Below are positions 1 through 9,255 of a DNA stretch of 64,000 bases, in pieces. The notes under the pieces are model-generated. The model was not told the DNA's origin. It was given only the letters and a program-made list of their open reading frames with translations, and did no database searches. Both the position numbers and the translations under genes were made by a program. Origin of the DNA: an uncultured Bacteroidia bacterium (lineage in GTDB: Bacteria > Bacteroidota > Bacteroidia > Bacteroidales > UBA932). Position 1 is the first letter of the stretch. Each line of letters begins with the position of its first letter. The DNA lies in assembly GCA_902774155.1 (NCBI GenBank), contig CACYHF010000007.1, positions 1 through 64,000 of the forward strand, in the 5' to 3' direction.

Positions 1-1268
1 TTCTGCAAACCTCCGCTGAGCCGGAAGTGGTGGAACTTGAACTCTACCGCCGCACCGAACACCAGTCCACGGGCGCCGGTGCCGAAATTCGCCGTCACGT
101 CCAGCCATTTCCAGGGATTTACCTCCAGGCCCAGACGGGCGTCCCAATACGGGAGACCCAGGGAATTCAAATAGCGCCCGGTGGCCCCTAAGGCCAGTTT
201 GCGCCAGAAAGGAAGCTCATATTTCACGCCCAGATTGGCCTGCAGCGGAAGGCGCTCCCACTTCCATTTGTCCTGGCTGGCAAACGGCCTCAATACCTGC
301 AGGAACTTATTGCCCACATCCAGGGCCTTATCTTTCAAAGCGGTCTTATTCAACTGAGCTATGCTCACATTATCCAGACCTTCGAACGTGGCCACACCGG
401 ATGACATAGCCCGGTTCCCATAGAACCAGTACATACCGCCCAGGTCCAGGACGGAAGCGCTGATGGTGAGCCCTTCGGCGGGCGTAAATACCAAGCCCAG
501 GTCAAAGGCCACGCCGGCGCCGGAAGGCAGATAATCCAAGTCCAATTTCCGGGAAAGATTCCTCAGGTCCAGATAACCCTCGTTATTGCTGCCGATCTGC
601 GCGAATCGGTTGGTCAGGTACAGTTCTCCCCAATAATCTAGGGCAACGTTTTCCCCGTTGATGGTCAAGTTCATGCGGGTAACATCGTAGCGCCCGCCCA
701 TGATGGGCAGCAGCAGTTTGGCACGGGCGCCCACGGACAGCCAGGGTGTTACCTGCCGGGCATAACCATAGGCCAGTTCGGCCATTATGCCGGCGCCCAT
801 GTTGAGGTTGCTAAGGTTGCGTGACCCGGTTTCCATGCCCAGCTTGATGAAGGCAAAGAGCTCCTTGGGAACAGAGACGCCGTAGCCTCCGCGAACGTTC
901 AAATCCACGGTGTGGAATGCGCCGCCGGCAAAAAAGCCATAGGAGACCAAACTGGCATGGATGTCACTGCGGGTTCGGCAGTATTCCGGCAAACTGCCCA
1001 GGAAAGTATCGGCCGATATGGCGGAATTGAAGGCCGAAATGAGGCCGCCGTCGGCTGTAGGATACAGGAAAGAGCTGGCACCCACGTTGTTATGGGAGGT
1101 GGAATTGTACTGCACAGCCCCGATGAAATGATGGCCGATAATAGCCGGGTTGTATTGATAGGCCCGTGCATATTCGCGAAGGTAGAAGCCCTCCTGGAAG
1201 GTTTGGGCGTTCAGGGCCAGGGCCGATCCGACGAGGACGGCCAGCGAAAGGAGGCTTCTCTTACTCAT
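1..1268 (-). CDS. DUF5723-type outer-membrane beta-barrel protein, C-terminus cut by window edge
   Basis: The minus strand is open from an ATG at 1268 to the left edge, about 422 codons. It begins with a signal peptide (MSKRSLLSLAVLVGSALALNAQ) followed by 'TFQEGFYLREYARAYQYNPA', the way DUF5723 proteins of Bacteroidota start just after processing. The rest is rich in alternating aromatic and glycine strands ('VGARAKLLLPIMGG', 'FHHFRLSGGLQ'), as expected for an outer-membrane barrel. The start overlaps the stop of the upstream lipoprotein gene by 8 bp (ATGAGTAA), so the two are probably translationally coupled. The function of DUF5723 proteins is not established. The C-terminus is outside the window. 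The family assignment is from memory of the N-terminal pattern and is fairly confident. Confidence 0.75.
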   Translation of the reverse strand, partial: MSKRSLLSLAVLVGSALALNAQTFQEGFYLREYARAYQYNPAIIGHHFIGAVQYNSTSHNNVGASSFLYPTADGGLISAFNSAISADTFLGSLPEYCRTRSDIHASLVSYGFFAGGAFHTVDLNVRGGYGVSVPKELFAFIKLGMETGSRNLSNLNMGAGIMAELAYGYARQVTPWLSVGARAKLLLPIMGGRYDVTRMNLTINGENVALDYWGELYLTNRFAQIGSNNEGYLDLRNLSRKLDLDYLPSGAGVAFDLGLVFTPAEGLTISASVLDLGGMYWFYGNRAMSSGVATFEGLDNVSIAQLNKTALKDKALDVGNKFLQVLRPFASQDKWKWERLPLQANLGVKYELPFWRKLALGATGRYLNSLGLPYWDARLGLEVNPWKWLDVTANFGTGARGLVFGAAVEFKFHHFRLSGGLQ

Positions 1269-2361
1269 TATCGTAAATGGTTAGGCCGCCCCGCAGCGTG
1301 GCGGTGGCCGATTGAACGGAAATGCCTCCCTTTAAGGTAAGGCGGGTCTTGGCAAAGTCGGGTGCCGAGGAAATGGTGATATTGGCTTTGATGCCGCCGA
1401 AATCGGCAAGCACGCCTTGCTTCGCCTTCAGCTGGAAGGTGACAGGCGTTACGGTAGGTTTCTCCGGCGAACCGCCTTTTATCACTACACCCTCCGTGAT
1501 TTCGATGTTTTCGTTCTGTTCACTATCCAGCGGAAGGGTACTCACCACGTTCATGGTCAGCTGGGCATCGCTGAAAGAGAAGGACTCCAGGGGGATGTTG
1601 AAATTAATGATATAGTCGTTGATAGGCAAAGACACGCCGCTTCCCGCCGTAACATAACCCGTATAAGTCATGTTGAAGGTGAAGTTGGAGTATCTGCTGC
1701 TCCGTATCCTGTCGGGAAGGTTGGCGGGAAGCTGGAGGACCACGTTCTCCAGCTGAATTTCGCTGGGCATATCGGTAACATTGTCCGGCAATACGAATTC
1801 CTTCAGGACATGCGTGTTGGCGCTACGGGGAACCTCAACCTCCAGGGGAACAGACTGGGTATACGAGGTTTCGTAAGTCCTGCGATTCATGCAAGTAATA
1901 CTGCTGGTGGTGTTCAGATTAAAAGCGTCTTTCAGCGGACTGGTTAAGCTGATGGTCACTTTCTGGTCTCCACAACCAAATCCGAAGGCGCCCAAAAGGG
2001 TACCGAGACCGCTGGGCGATGTACTGTTGCTGCCGGCTTTGTAATCAAAGGGCTGGGTAGGGTCCGGCACTTTCAGGGCCACTTCATACGCATTGATTAC
2101 CCAGAAATCATCTTCCGTATCGGCCTTCAGGTAGCCGTCACTGTCGGTTTTCAAAGCCCCGCCCAACAGCGCCTTGATGCTGCTCAATTTCTCAGTGTTC
2201 AGAATGTCCTCCAGGGTAAAAGGACCCATGTTTCCCACGGGAACGGAGATCTCCTTTTCAAAGAGCGTAACCTCCTTGTTCAGATTATCCATGTCGTAGG
2301 CCTTGTTTTCGCAGGCCCACAATATCAGGGGGAAGAGAAGAAGGGAAAAGTATTGTTTCAT
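1261..2361 (-). CDS. Predicted lipoprotein of unknown function, operon partner of the DUF5723 protein
   Basis: 366 residues starting with a lipoprotein signal (KQYFSLLLFPLILWAC, Cys about residue 17), so probably anchored in a periplasm-facing membrane leaflet. The mature part has no motif I recognise. It is mostly predicted beta ('SVPVGNMGPFTL', 'ITISSAPDF', 'ATATLRGGLTIYDNE'), suggesting repeated immunoglobulin-like or beta-sandwich segments. Its start lies inside the 3' end of the DUF1080 gene (77-bp overlap in another frame) and its stop overlaps the start of the DUF5723 gene by 8 bp, so all three form one minus-strand unit. The large overlap with the upstream gene is odd and probably results from loss of that gene's tail. 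No function is proposed. Confidence 0.7.
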   Translation of the reverse strand: MKQYFSLLLFPLILWACENKAYDMDNLNKEVTLFEKEISVPVGNMGPFTLEDILNTEKLSSIKALLGGALKTDSDGYLKADTEDDFWVINAYEVALKVPDPTQPFDYKAGSNSTSPSGLGTLLGAFGFGCGDQKVTISLTSPLKDAFNLNTTSSITCMNRRTYETSYTQSVPLEVEVPRSANTHVLKEFVLPDNVTDMPSEIQLENVVLQLPANLPDRIRSSRYSNFTFNMTYTGYVTAGSGVSLPINDYIINFNIPLESFSFSDAQLTMNVVSTLPLDSEQNENIEITEGVVIKGGSPEKPTVTPVTFQLKAKQGVLADFGGIKANITISSAPDFAKTRLTLKGGISVQSATATLRGGLTIYDNE

Positions 2362-3556
2362 TTTTTATCAATCCCACTTTCTCATCGGTGATATCCACCA
2401 TGGGTTCGCCGTTGAGCCAGGTCTGGATGCGGGGACCCTGGGCCAGGATACGGAGGGTGTTCCACTCCCCTTCCTTCAGGATTCCTTCTTTCTCTTCGGG
2501 AATCTGGACCAGCCAGCCGCGGCCGTAAGATTCATAGATACCGGCGGTGTCGTTGCCCTTGGGGGCCACCTCCACCTGCCAGCCGTTCACCCTTGCCGGA
2601 GGCGTAACCGTGGAACGGAAGAACACGCCGGAATTGCCGTTGGCCTCCTGCTTGAACTCTACCGTGAGATCGAAATCGTCGTAGTATTCGTCGGTGGCCA
2701 GATAACCATAGTCAGAGGAGTCTTCGCCGCTTTCACAGACCAGTTCCCCATTCTCCACATACCATTTGTCCTTGCCATACAGCGTCCAGCCTGTCAGGTC
2801 TTTGCCGTTAAACAAGTCTTTTTCGATGGGCTTTGTGGGCAGCTCCTTGATTTTGATGTTGCGGAACGATGCGGGATAACCATGGTCCTGAATACTGATG
2901 TGACCCGTGCGGGACAGGCCGTATTCCGGAGCGTGGCTCCACTTGCCGGCGTTTTTGCGGGCGAACCAGTCCGGGGTCCAGGCGTCGAACTCCACGGTAA
3001 CCTTTCCGTTGAGCAGATAGGTGACATGGCCGTTGTCGAAGATAATTTCCGACTGGTTCCATTCGCCGGCAGGCTTGAGGATGCGCGTTTCAAAATCCGG
3101 CACATACATGGCATAGTCCACGGCGCAGCGCTGCCAGGGTTCCAAGGGATAGCCGTTCACTTCCTCCCAGTTGTCGTCGTCGATGATCTGGTATTCGGGG
3201 CCCGTTACATACGGGACGCTATATTGGGGGGCCTCCACGGCATGGTAAATCAGGCCGGAGTTGCCGCCACGGGCAATCTTCCATTCCCACTTAAGGTCGA
3301 AGTTGGCATATTCGCGGTCCGTGACGATGTAGCCGTTGCCGTCGTCGCCTTTACCATCGGTCCAGATGGTGCCGTCCTGCACTTCCCAGGGACCGGTAAG
3401 GCTGGTGCCCTTGAAGTCCCGCCATCCGTTCAGGGTCTGTCCGTCAAACAGGAGCACCCATCCATCGGCTTTTTCTTTGGAAGTTAAGGTGTTAGGCTTT
3501 TGTTCGCAGGAAAGGACCGCTCCTGCCAGTGCAAGAATGAAGAAGATCTTTTTCAT
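2285..3556 (-). CDS. Double DUF1080 (3-keto-disaccharide hydrolase-like) lipoprotein with truncated C-terminus
   Basis: 423 residues from the ATG at 3556. A lipoprotein signal (MKKIFFILALAGAVLSC) is followed by two DUF1080 beta-jelly-roll domains, the first starting at 'LFDGQTLNGW' and the second near residue 247 at 'LFNGKDLTGW'. DUF1080 proteins of Bacteroidota bind or cleave glycosides (3-keto-disaccharide hydrolase family) and are usually cell-surface or periplasmic. The second domain runs normally to 'WLNGEPMVDITDEKVGLI' and then stops resembling the family: the usual last strands (about 25-30 residues with a 'GGGIKVRWRN'-like motif) are missing. The frame continues instead through the start of the next gene to an out-of-frame tail. 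I infer a deletion near 2375. An in-frame TTG at 3598 is a less likely start because the signal peptide begins at 3556. Confidence 0.72.
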   Translation of the reverse strand: MKKIFFILALAGAVLSCEQKPNTLTSKEKADGWVLLFDGQTLNGWRDFKGTSLTGPWEVQDGTIWTDGKGDDGNGYIVTDREYANFDLKWEWKIARGGNSGLIYHAVEAPQYSVPYVTGPEYQIIDDDNWEEVNGYPLEPWQRCAVDYAMYVPDFETRILKPAGEWNQSEIIFDNGHVTYLLNGKVTVEFDAWTPDWFARKNAGKWSHAPEYGLSRTGHISIQDHGYPASFRNIKIKELPTKPIEKDLFNGKDLTGWTLYGKDKWYVENGELVCESGEDSSDYGYLATDEYYDDFDLTVEFKQEANGNSGVFFRSTVTPPARVNGWQVEVAPKGNDTAGIYESYGRGWLVQIPEEKEGILKEGEWNTLRILAQGPRIQTWLNGEPMVDITDEKVGLIKNETILFPSSLPPDIVGLRKQGLRHG

Positions 3557-4714
3557 ATTACATGCGTTTTGGTTCTGCAAGATAGTGATTTTTTTCAAAG
3601 ACCACTACACCGTCATCATTTCACTGGACGGAAGCCGATGGGATTATCCCGATTATTATGAGATGCCCTTCTTCGACTCCCTGGCCACGGTGGGCGTGAA
3701 GGCCCGGATGGAACCTTCGTTCCCCTCCTCCACCTTCCCCAACCACTATACCATGGCCACAGGCCTGGTGCCGGACCATCACGGGCTGGTGAACAACAGT
3801 TTCTATAATCCCGATACCGGCGGCGATTATTCCATCCGGAGCAAGGATACGCGCTTCGACCCCCAGTATTACGGCGGAGAGCCCATCTGGATTACGGCCC
3901 AGAAGCAAGGCGTCAAGTGCGGCGTGGTATACTGGGTGGGTTCGGACATTCCTATCGGCCCTAAAGGTAATGAGTTCCCCACTTATTACCGGCATTGGGA
4001 CGCGGATCCTCACTGGGACTTTGACCAACGCTGTGATGAAATCGTGCGTCTGCTGAGTCTCCCGGAAGAGGAGCGTCCGCGCCTGGTGATGGGCTATTTC
4101 GACGAACCCGACCACCAGGGCCACGTGCACGGTCCCTTCAGCCCGGAAACCAAGGAGATGGCCGAACACATGGACAGCCTGATGCACGCGCTGTACCTGC
4201 GCCTGAAGGCGCTGCCTTACGGGGACAAGATCAACTTCATCCTGGCAGGCGACCACGGCATGACGGAGGTCTCCCCGGAGCGGTTCGTCGGCTGGTACGA
4301 CGTAATGCCGGAAGAGTGGATCGAGCGGATTTCCGGCAACCTTCCCACCAGCATCTGGGTGAAGGAAGGCTATGTGGACAGTCTGTACAACCGCCTGTCC
4401 AAGATAGAGCACCTGAACGTGTGGAAGCACGGAGAAGTGCCTGAGTATCTGCATTACGGAACGTCCAACCGCCTGGGAGACCTGATTGTGAGCCCGGATC
4501 TGGGCTGGCAGTTCAACTTCGCCCCCAGCCGCAATCACGGCCTTTCCGCGCCGTCGGCCCGGATTTCAAAGTTGCCTACGAAGCCCCCTATACGGAAGGG
4601 GAAAAATCTTCCTTCCGCAACATAGACCTTTATCCCATGCTGTGTAAGCTCCTGGGAGTCAAGCCCGCCCCGGTGGACGGCAAACTGGAACGCATCCAAA
4701 ATATCCTTAAATAA
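3537..4714 (+). pseudogene. Type I phosphodiesterase / nucleotide pyrophosphatase, frameshifted
   Basis: Protein similarity runs from 'DHYTVIISLDGSRWDYP' to 'LERIQNILK'. It shows the alkaline-phosphatase superfamily signature of nucleotide pyrophosphatases: the metal-binding Asp in 'SLDG', the nucleophile Thr in 'SSTFPNHYT', 'FDEPDHQGHVHGP' and 'AGDHGM'. The enzyme would hydrolyse phosphodiester or pyrophosphate bonds outside the cytoplasm. Two defects are visible. Near 4542 the frame changes between 'PSRNHG' and 'FRAVGPDFKVAYEAPYTEGE', where family members have about a dozen more residues, so the ORF ends early at 4625 while the native frame continues to a TAA at 4712-4714. The 5' end lacks a normal signal peptide: the only upstream ATG (3537) lies within the start of the divergent DUF1080 gene and gives the odd leader 'MKKIFFILHAFWFCKIVIFF'. 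The native stop overlaps the next start (TAATG). Confidence 0.7.
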
Positions 4715-6639
4715 TGGCCAAGCATTTTACCCTTCCCTATGAAGGCGGGCTCATCGACAAGAACCTGCCGGCAGGCATTCTCCATACCTATGAGAAAATC
4801 TGGACCCATGTGTATCCGGAATCGCGTCCTGCTTCCTATGCCATTGCCGATTTTATCGTAAACGCCATCAATACCCACGAAGGCGGGCTCTACCGCCTGG
4901 GCCTCAGCACCGGCTCCACCCCCACCTCCCTGTACAATGAGCTGGCACGGCGTTACCGCGACGGAAAGGTCTCCTTCAAGAACGTGGAAGTGGTTTCCAT
5001 TGACGAATATTATCCCATTGCCAAGGAGGCCGCCCAGAGTCGCAACCATCGCCTGCACGAAGCCCTGCTGGACAAAGTGGACATCCGCAAGGAAAACATC
5101 CACATTCCGGACGGCACCCTTTCAGAAGAGGAAACCGGCCCGTACTGTATTCAGTTCGACGCCAAGGCCCGCAACCTGGACCTGTTGGTGATGGGCGTGG
5201 GCGAACAAGGCCAGGTGGGCTTCAACGAAGCCGGCTCCAACGAAAAGACGCGCACCCGCGTGGTCCGTCTTTCGTACGCTTCCCGCAAGCGGCAGGCGGG
5301 TAATTTCAACAACGATATTTCCGCCACGCCGGACAAGGCCATCACCCTGGGTGTGGGCACCATGCTCAGCGCCAAGCGCATTATCCTGATGGCCTGGGGC
5401 GAAGACAAGGCCAACGCCGTCAAGGCCATTTCCGAAGGTCCTGCCACGGCCGATTGCCCCGCCTCGCTGCTCCAGCGCCACGACCACATCTCCTTCTACG
5501 TAGACGAAGCGGCCGCCAGCCTGCTCACCAGCAGCGTGGCGCCCTGGCTGGTAGGTCCCTGCGACTGGACGCCCAAGTTCATCCGCAAAGCCGTGGTCTG
5601 GCTGTGCGAAGTAACGGGAAAACCCATCCTGAAACTCACAGAAAACGATTACCTGAACAACAACCTGGGAGAACTCCTGGAGAAAGTGGGCTCGTTTGAC
5701 AAGATCAACATCGACGTCTTCAACGACCTCCAGCACACCATCACGGGCTGGCCCGGCGGCAAACCCAACGCCGACGACAGCACCCGTCCCGTATCGGCCA
5801 CCCCTTTCCCCAAGACCGTGCTCATCTTCTCCCCGCACCCCGATGACGACGTAATTTCCATGGGCGGCACCTTCATCCGCCTGGTCTCCCAGGGGCACGA
5901 CGTGCACGTGGCTTATGAGACCTCCGGCAACGTGGCTGTACACGACGACGTAGTGCTCCAGCACATGGATGCCGCCTTCCAGCTGGGCTTTGCCGACGAA
6001 TTCGACAAGGTGAAGAAACTGGTGGAGAGCAAGGTTCCCGGCGAACCCGAACCCCGCGCCCTGCTGGAGATGAAAGGCGCCATCCGCCGCAGCGAAGCCC
6101 GCGGCGCCGTGCGTTCCTTCGGCCTGAATGACAATACCAACGCGCACTTCCTGAACCTCCCGTTCTACGAAAGCGGCGGCATCAAGAAGAACCCCCGTTC
6201 CCAAGCCGATGTGGACATCATCAAGAAGCTGATGAACGACCTCAAGCCCGACATGATCTTCATGGCCGGAGACCTGGCCGATCCGCACGGAACGCACCGC
6301 GTGTGCACGGAGGCCGCCCTGGAGGCTCTGGAGCAACTGAAGGAAGAGAAGGCCGAATGGACCGCCAAGACGCACGTGTGGCTGTACCGCGGCGCCTGGA
6401 TGGAGTGGGAGCTGGGCCGCGTGGACATGGCCGTTCCGCTAAGCCCGGACGAGGTAGTGAAAAAGCGTCACGCCATCTTCCGCCACCTGTCGCAGAAAGA
6501 CATCGTCCCGTTCCCCGGCGAAGACCCGCGCGAGTTCTGGCAGCGCGCCGAAGAGCGCACGCAGAACACCGCCCACCTGTACGACAGCCTGGGCATGGCC
6601 GAATATCAGGCCATTGAGGTGTTCCTGAAACTCTACTAG
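4714..6639 (+). CDS. nagB: Glucosamine-6-phosphate deaminase fused to PIG-L deacetylase domain
   Basis: 641 residues. The N-terminal half is an isomerase-type sugar-phosphate deaminase ('GLSTGSTPTSLYNEL', 'VSIDEYYP', 'SRNHRLHEAL', 'GFNEAGS'), converting glucosamine-6-phosphate to fructose-6-phosphate and ammonia. The C-terminal half is a PIG-L/LmbE zinc deacetylase-like domain ('IFSPHPDDDVISMGG' and the later His in 'DPHGTHR'). Two-domain NagB-PIG-L proteins of about 660 residues are common in Bacteroidales and act in amino-sugar metabolism in the cytoplasm. At the loop corresponding to E. coli Asp141/His143/Glu148 this protein reads 'GVGEQGQVGFNE': the Glu is kept but both other positions are Gln. 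That may be a subfamily trait or reduced activity. The ATG overlaps the stop of the broken pyrophosphatase, and its stop overlaps the convergent transglutaminase gene by 4 bp. Confidence 0.88.
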   Translation: MAKHFTLPYEGGLIDKNLPAGILHTYEKIWTHVYPESRPASYAIADFIVNAINTHEGGLYRLGLSTGSTPTSLYNELARRYRDGKVSFKNVEVVSIDEYYPIAKEAAQSRNHRLHEALLDKVDIRKENIHIPDGTLSEEETGPYCIQFDAKARNLDLLVMGVGEQGQVGFNEAGSNEKTRTRVVRLSYASRKRQAGNFNNDISATPDKAITLGVGTMLSAKRIILMAWGEDKANAVKAISEGPATADCPASLLQRHDHISFYVDEAAASLLTSSVAPWLVGPCDWTPKFIRKAVVWLCEVTGKPILKLTENDYLNNNLGELLEKVGSFDKINIDVFNDLQHTITGWPGGKPNADDSTRPVSATPFPKTVLIFSPHPDDDVISMGGTFIRLVSQGHDVHVAYETSGNVAVHDDVVLQHMDAAFQLGFADEFDKVKKLVESKVPGEPEPRALLEMKGAIRRSEARGAVRSFGLNDNTNAHFLNLPFYESGGIKKNPRSQADVDIIKKLMNDLKPDMIFMAGDLADPHGTHRVCTEAALEALEQLKEEKAEWTAKTHVWLYRGAWMEWELGRVDMAVPLSPDEVVKKRHAIFRHLSQKDIVPFPGEDPREFWQRAEERTQNTAHLYDSLGMAEYQAIEVFLKLY

Positions 6640-9251
6640 AGTCGGGTGACGATACCGGCAATCTGGTCGCCCAGGCCGATGGTGTAACCTTCGGAGCAGA
6701 AGAAGACGCGGTTGAAGCTGTCGGCGATCACCACCAGGGGCAGGCGGCCGTTTCCGGCACGCTTCTGATCCTTGGCAATGGCGGCACGGATGCCCTCCGT
6801 GTCTATGCCCAGAATCACCGTGACATTGTTCGGGATGGAGCCATATCGGCCTTCCATCGCTTCCTTCTTCAGCTGTTCCAAGGCTTCGGCCGATTCACAC
6901 AGCAGCACGATGGGGCGGCCCCAGGCGGCCAGACGCTCGCGCGCGGCAATCAGGTCGCGCAGGGCGTGGTTGGTGGGTTCCTTGCCGGGATCCAGGATGC
7001 CCAGCACGTAGAAGCCGCGACCCACGGCCGACAGCACCGACTGCGGCACGGCGGAACCGTCCGGGGTGAACAGGCTTTCGGCATCCAGCGAGCCGATGAC
7101 GGGCACGGCGCCCTTGCCTTCGTCGATGCGCAGCGGCACTTCCGTCACACCGCCTTCCTTCACGGTAAAGAACAGCATGGAAACCGGAACGGAGCCGTCG
7201 GACAGGCGGTTGCCGGAGACCAGCAGATAGTCGCCGGCGTCCATGAGGTGTCCTTTCTTGAACACGTGGGCCCAGTCTACCCCGCCGCCCATGTCCACTT
7301 CGCCTTCATCGAAGGCCATCAGGTGCGGCCGCCCGTTCTCTATCTTGGACAGCGAGAAATGCGTGTAGTACTGCGGATTGGCAATGGTGGGCGTAGGGGT
7401 ATAGGCCAGCTTCAGGAGGCCCTTGGGAGAAACCGCTGCTTCGGCATGGCCGTCAAACGAGACATCCAGCCACTCACCGTCCTTCTTATACTGCACCTTG
7501 CCGGTGACGGGGTCCTTCTGGGCATCGAAGCCGGCAAAGCGGCAAAGGTCTACGAAGAAGATGTCGCGGGAGCGGGGATCGGCCAGGCGATAACGAAACA
7601 CACCCGCCGGCGACATCGGGATGTTCCAGGCTTTGGGGTCGTTCAGGATGGTGATGTTCTCCACCACCCACTGACGGATCTTTTCGGGCGACTGATAGGC
7701 CTCGAAATCCTCGAAGTTCTCCCCGAAGAAATGGTTGTAGGCGCTTAGGAACTCATTTTCCACGCGGAAGCCGGTGTAGGGCATGCCGGGCCGATAAGCG
7801 TCTCTCAGGAGTTCCAGCGTAATGTCGTGAAGGTCCTTTTCCGAGAGGGACTTGAAGATGTCCTGTACGTAGGGGCGGTCTTCGCTTGCTTCCATAAACG
7901 CCTGCAGCGTCTGCCAGTTGGCACGGGAACGGACCAGGATGGACGCAACGTCATCTTTGTAGGCCATTTCCCGCACATAGGCAAGGGCTTGTTCCGGTGC
8001 AAAGCTGGAATCCTCTTCATACGCGTGGCGGATGGCGTCCTCCTGGGCAAAGCGTTTGTCGTTGGCCTCGCGCTGCTCGGGCGTCACTTCCGGCAGCTGC
8101 ACGTTCTCCGGCGGAGGAACAATGGTGAAGGCTTCGCTGCCAAAGGGGCTGTCCAGCGTGATGGTCACCTCCTTTTCCTTGCCGAAGGAGGCGCGGGCAT
8201 AGCCATAGGCGCCGTCCTTGGAGGCCCAGATGAGCATGTCGCCCAAGCCGGCGCTGGAGAAGGTGTGCCCTTCGGCGTCCGTGTATTTGGTAACGGCCGG
8301 GTAGAATTCGGCATAATTGTAAATGCAGAAGTCCACGCGGGCACCTTCCACCGGCGAACCGTCGTTGTTCCGGACGGTGAAGTCGATGCGGGCGGTTTTG
8401 GCGTAATTGTCAATAAGGTTCACCTCCGTGAAGTTGGGGCTTTCCAGCACCACTTCCTCCGGGCCGTCATACTTGCCGAAGACCTTGGTGTGCATGAGCA
8501 GGGCGCGGGAGGCCGGGGCGTTGAACCAGCCCAGGTTCAGCACCGGTTCGGGCTCACAGGCACCCAGGAACCACCATTGCCCATCGGCCCAGGCTTCCAC
8601 CCAGGCGTGGTTGTCGTCGGTATGGGCCCAGCGGGGCGTATACACCTGACGGGCGGGAATGCCCACGGAGCGCAGCGCCGTCACGCAGAAGGTGGATTGC
8701 TCTCCGCATCGGCCCAAGGCGTTCTTCACCAGATTCAGCGGAGAAGACGTACGGGCGTCGGAGGGCTGGTAGGTCACTTTTTCGTGGCACCAGTGGTTCA
8801 CCTCCAGGATGGCGTCCTGCATACTCAGGCCCTGGATACGGGGCAGGAGCTCGCGGGCAAATACCACACGGGCGCTGTCCAGGCTCTCATTGTTCACGCG
8901 CAGCGGCAGCACGAAATGGCGGAACTCCCGCTCCGGCACATTCCACAGGGAACGGGTGGCAAAAGCCGCCTTCACGTTCTCCAGGTAGAAGGCCGGGGTG
9001 TAGTCGGTGATATCGGCCAGAGGCATATAGGCGTAGAGGAATTTCAGGGCCTCTTCCTCTTCCAGGCTGGGTTTCTGGTCCACGGCCGGGTCTTCCTCCA
9101 GGTCGGCGAAAACGCTCATCCCCACCTGGACGGTCCGGTTCCGGAAATCTTCTTCCACGGTGGTGCGGAAATCCTTGTCCGTAATGAAATGCTTGGGGCC
9201 GCAGGCAGCAAGGAGGCAAAGCCCGGCCAGCGCAAAAACAACTTTTCTCAT
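6636..9251 (-). CDS. Transglutaminase-like lipoprotein with C-terminal thioredoxin-like domain (copy 1)
   Basis: 871 residues with a lipoprotein signal (LAGLCLLAAC, Cys about 17). Residues 140-235 form a transglutaminase-like core: the Cys in 'LGRCGEQSTFC' (about C182), the His in 'DDNHAWVEAW' (about H215) and an acidic residue in 'ACEPE' (about E233, where many family members have Asp). A CarboxypepD_reg-like beta domain follows ('DGSPVEGARVDFCIYN'). The last 150 residues look thioredoxin-like ('ILDPGKEPTNHALRD', 'LPLVVIADSFNRVFFCSEGYTIGLG') but lack a CxxC. It probably acts on peptides or protein cross-links in the periplasm or at the surface; the substrate is unknown. The gene is a tandem duplicate of its upstream neighbour, separated from it by 4 bp, and was probably co-transcribed with it. 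Confidence 0.8.
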   Translation of the reverse strand: MRKVVFALAGLCLLAACGPKHFITDKDFRTTVEEDFRNRTVQVGMSVFADLEEDPAVDQKPSLEEEEALKFLYAYMPLADITDYTPAFYLENVKAAFATRSLWNVPEREFRHFVLPLRVNNESLDSARVVFARELLPRIQGLSMQDAILEVNHWCHEKVTYQPSDARTSSPLNLVKNALGRCGEQSTFCVTALRSVGIPARQVYTPRWAHTDDNHAWVEAWADGQWWFLGACEPEPVLNLGWFNAPASRALLMHTKVFGKYDGPEEVVLESPNFTEVNLIDNYAKTARIDFTVRNNDGSPVEGARVDFCIYNYAEFYPAVTKYTDAEGHTFSSAGLGDMLIWASKDGAYGYARASFGKEKEVTITLDSPFGSEAFTIVPPPENVQLPEVTPEQREANDKRFAQEDAIRHAYEEDSSFAPEQALAYVREMAYKDDVASILVRSRANWQTLQAFMEASEDRPYVQDIFKSLSEKDLHDITLELLRDAYRPGMPYTGFRVENEFLSAYNHFFGENFEDFEAYQSPEKIRQWVVENITILNDPKAWNIPMSPAGVFRYRLADPRSRDIFFVDLCRFAGFDAQKDPVTGKVQYKKDGEWLDVSFDGHAEAAVSPKGLLKLAYTPTPTIANPQYYTHFSLSKIENGRPHLMAFDEGEVDMGGGVDWAHVFKKGHLMDAGDYLLVSGNRLSDGSVPVSMLFFTVKEGGVTEVPLRIDEGKGAVPVIGSLDAESLFTPDGSAVPQSVLSAVGRGFYVLGILDPGKEPTNHALRDLIAARERLAAWGRPIVLLCESAEALEQLKKEAMEGRYGSIPNNVTVILGIDTEGIRAAIAKDQKRAGNGRLPLVVIADSFNRVFFCSEGYTIGLGDQIAGIVTRL

Positions 9252-9255
9252 AAAA

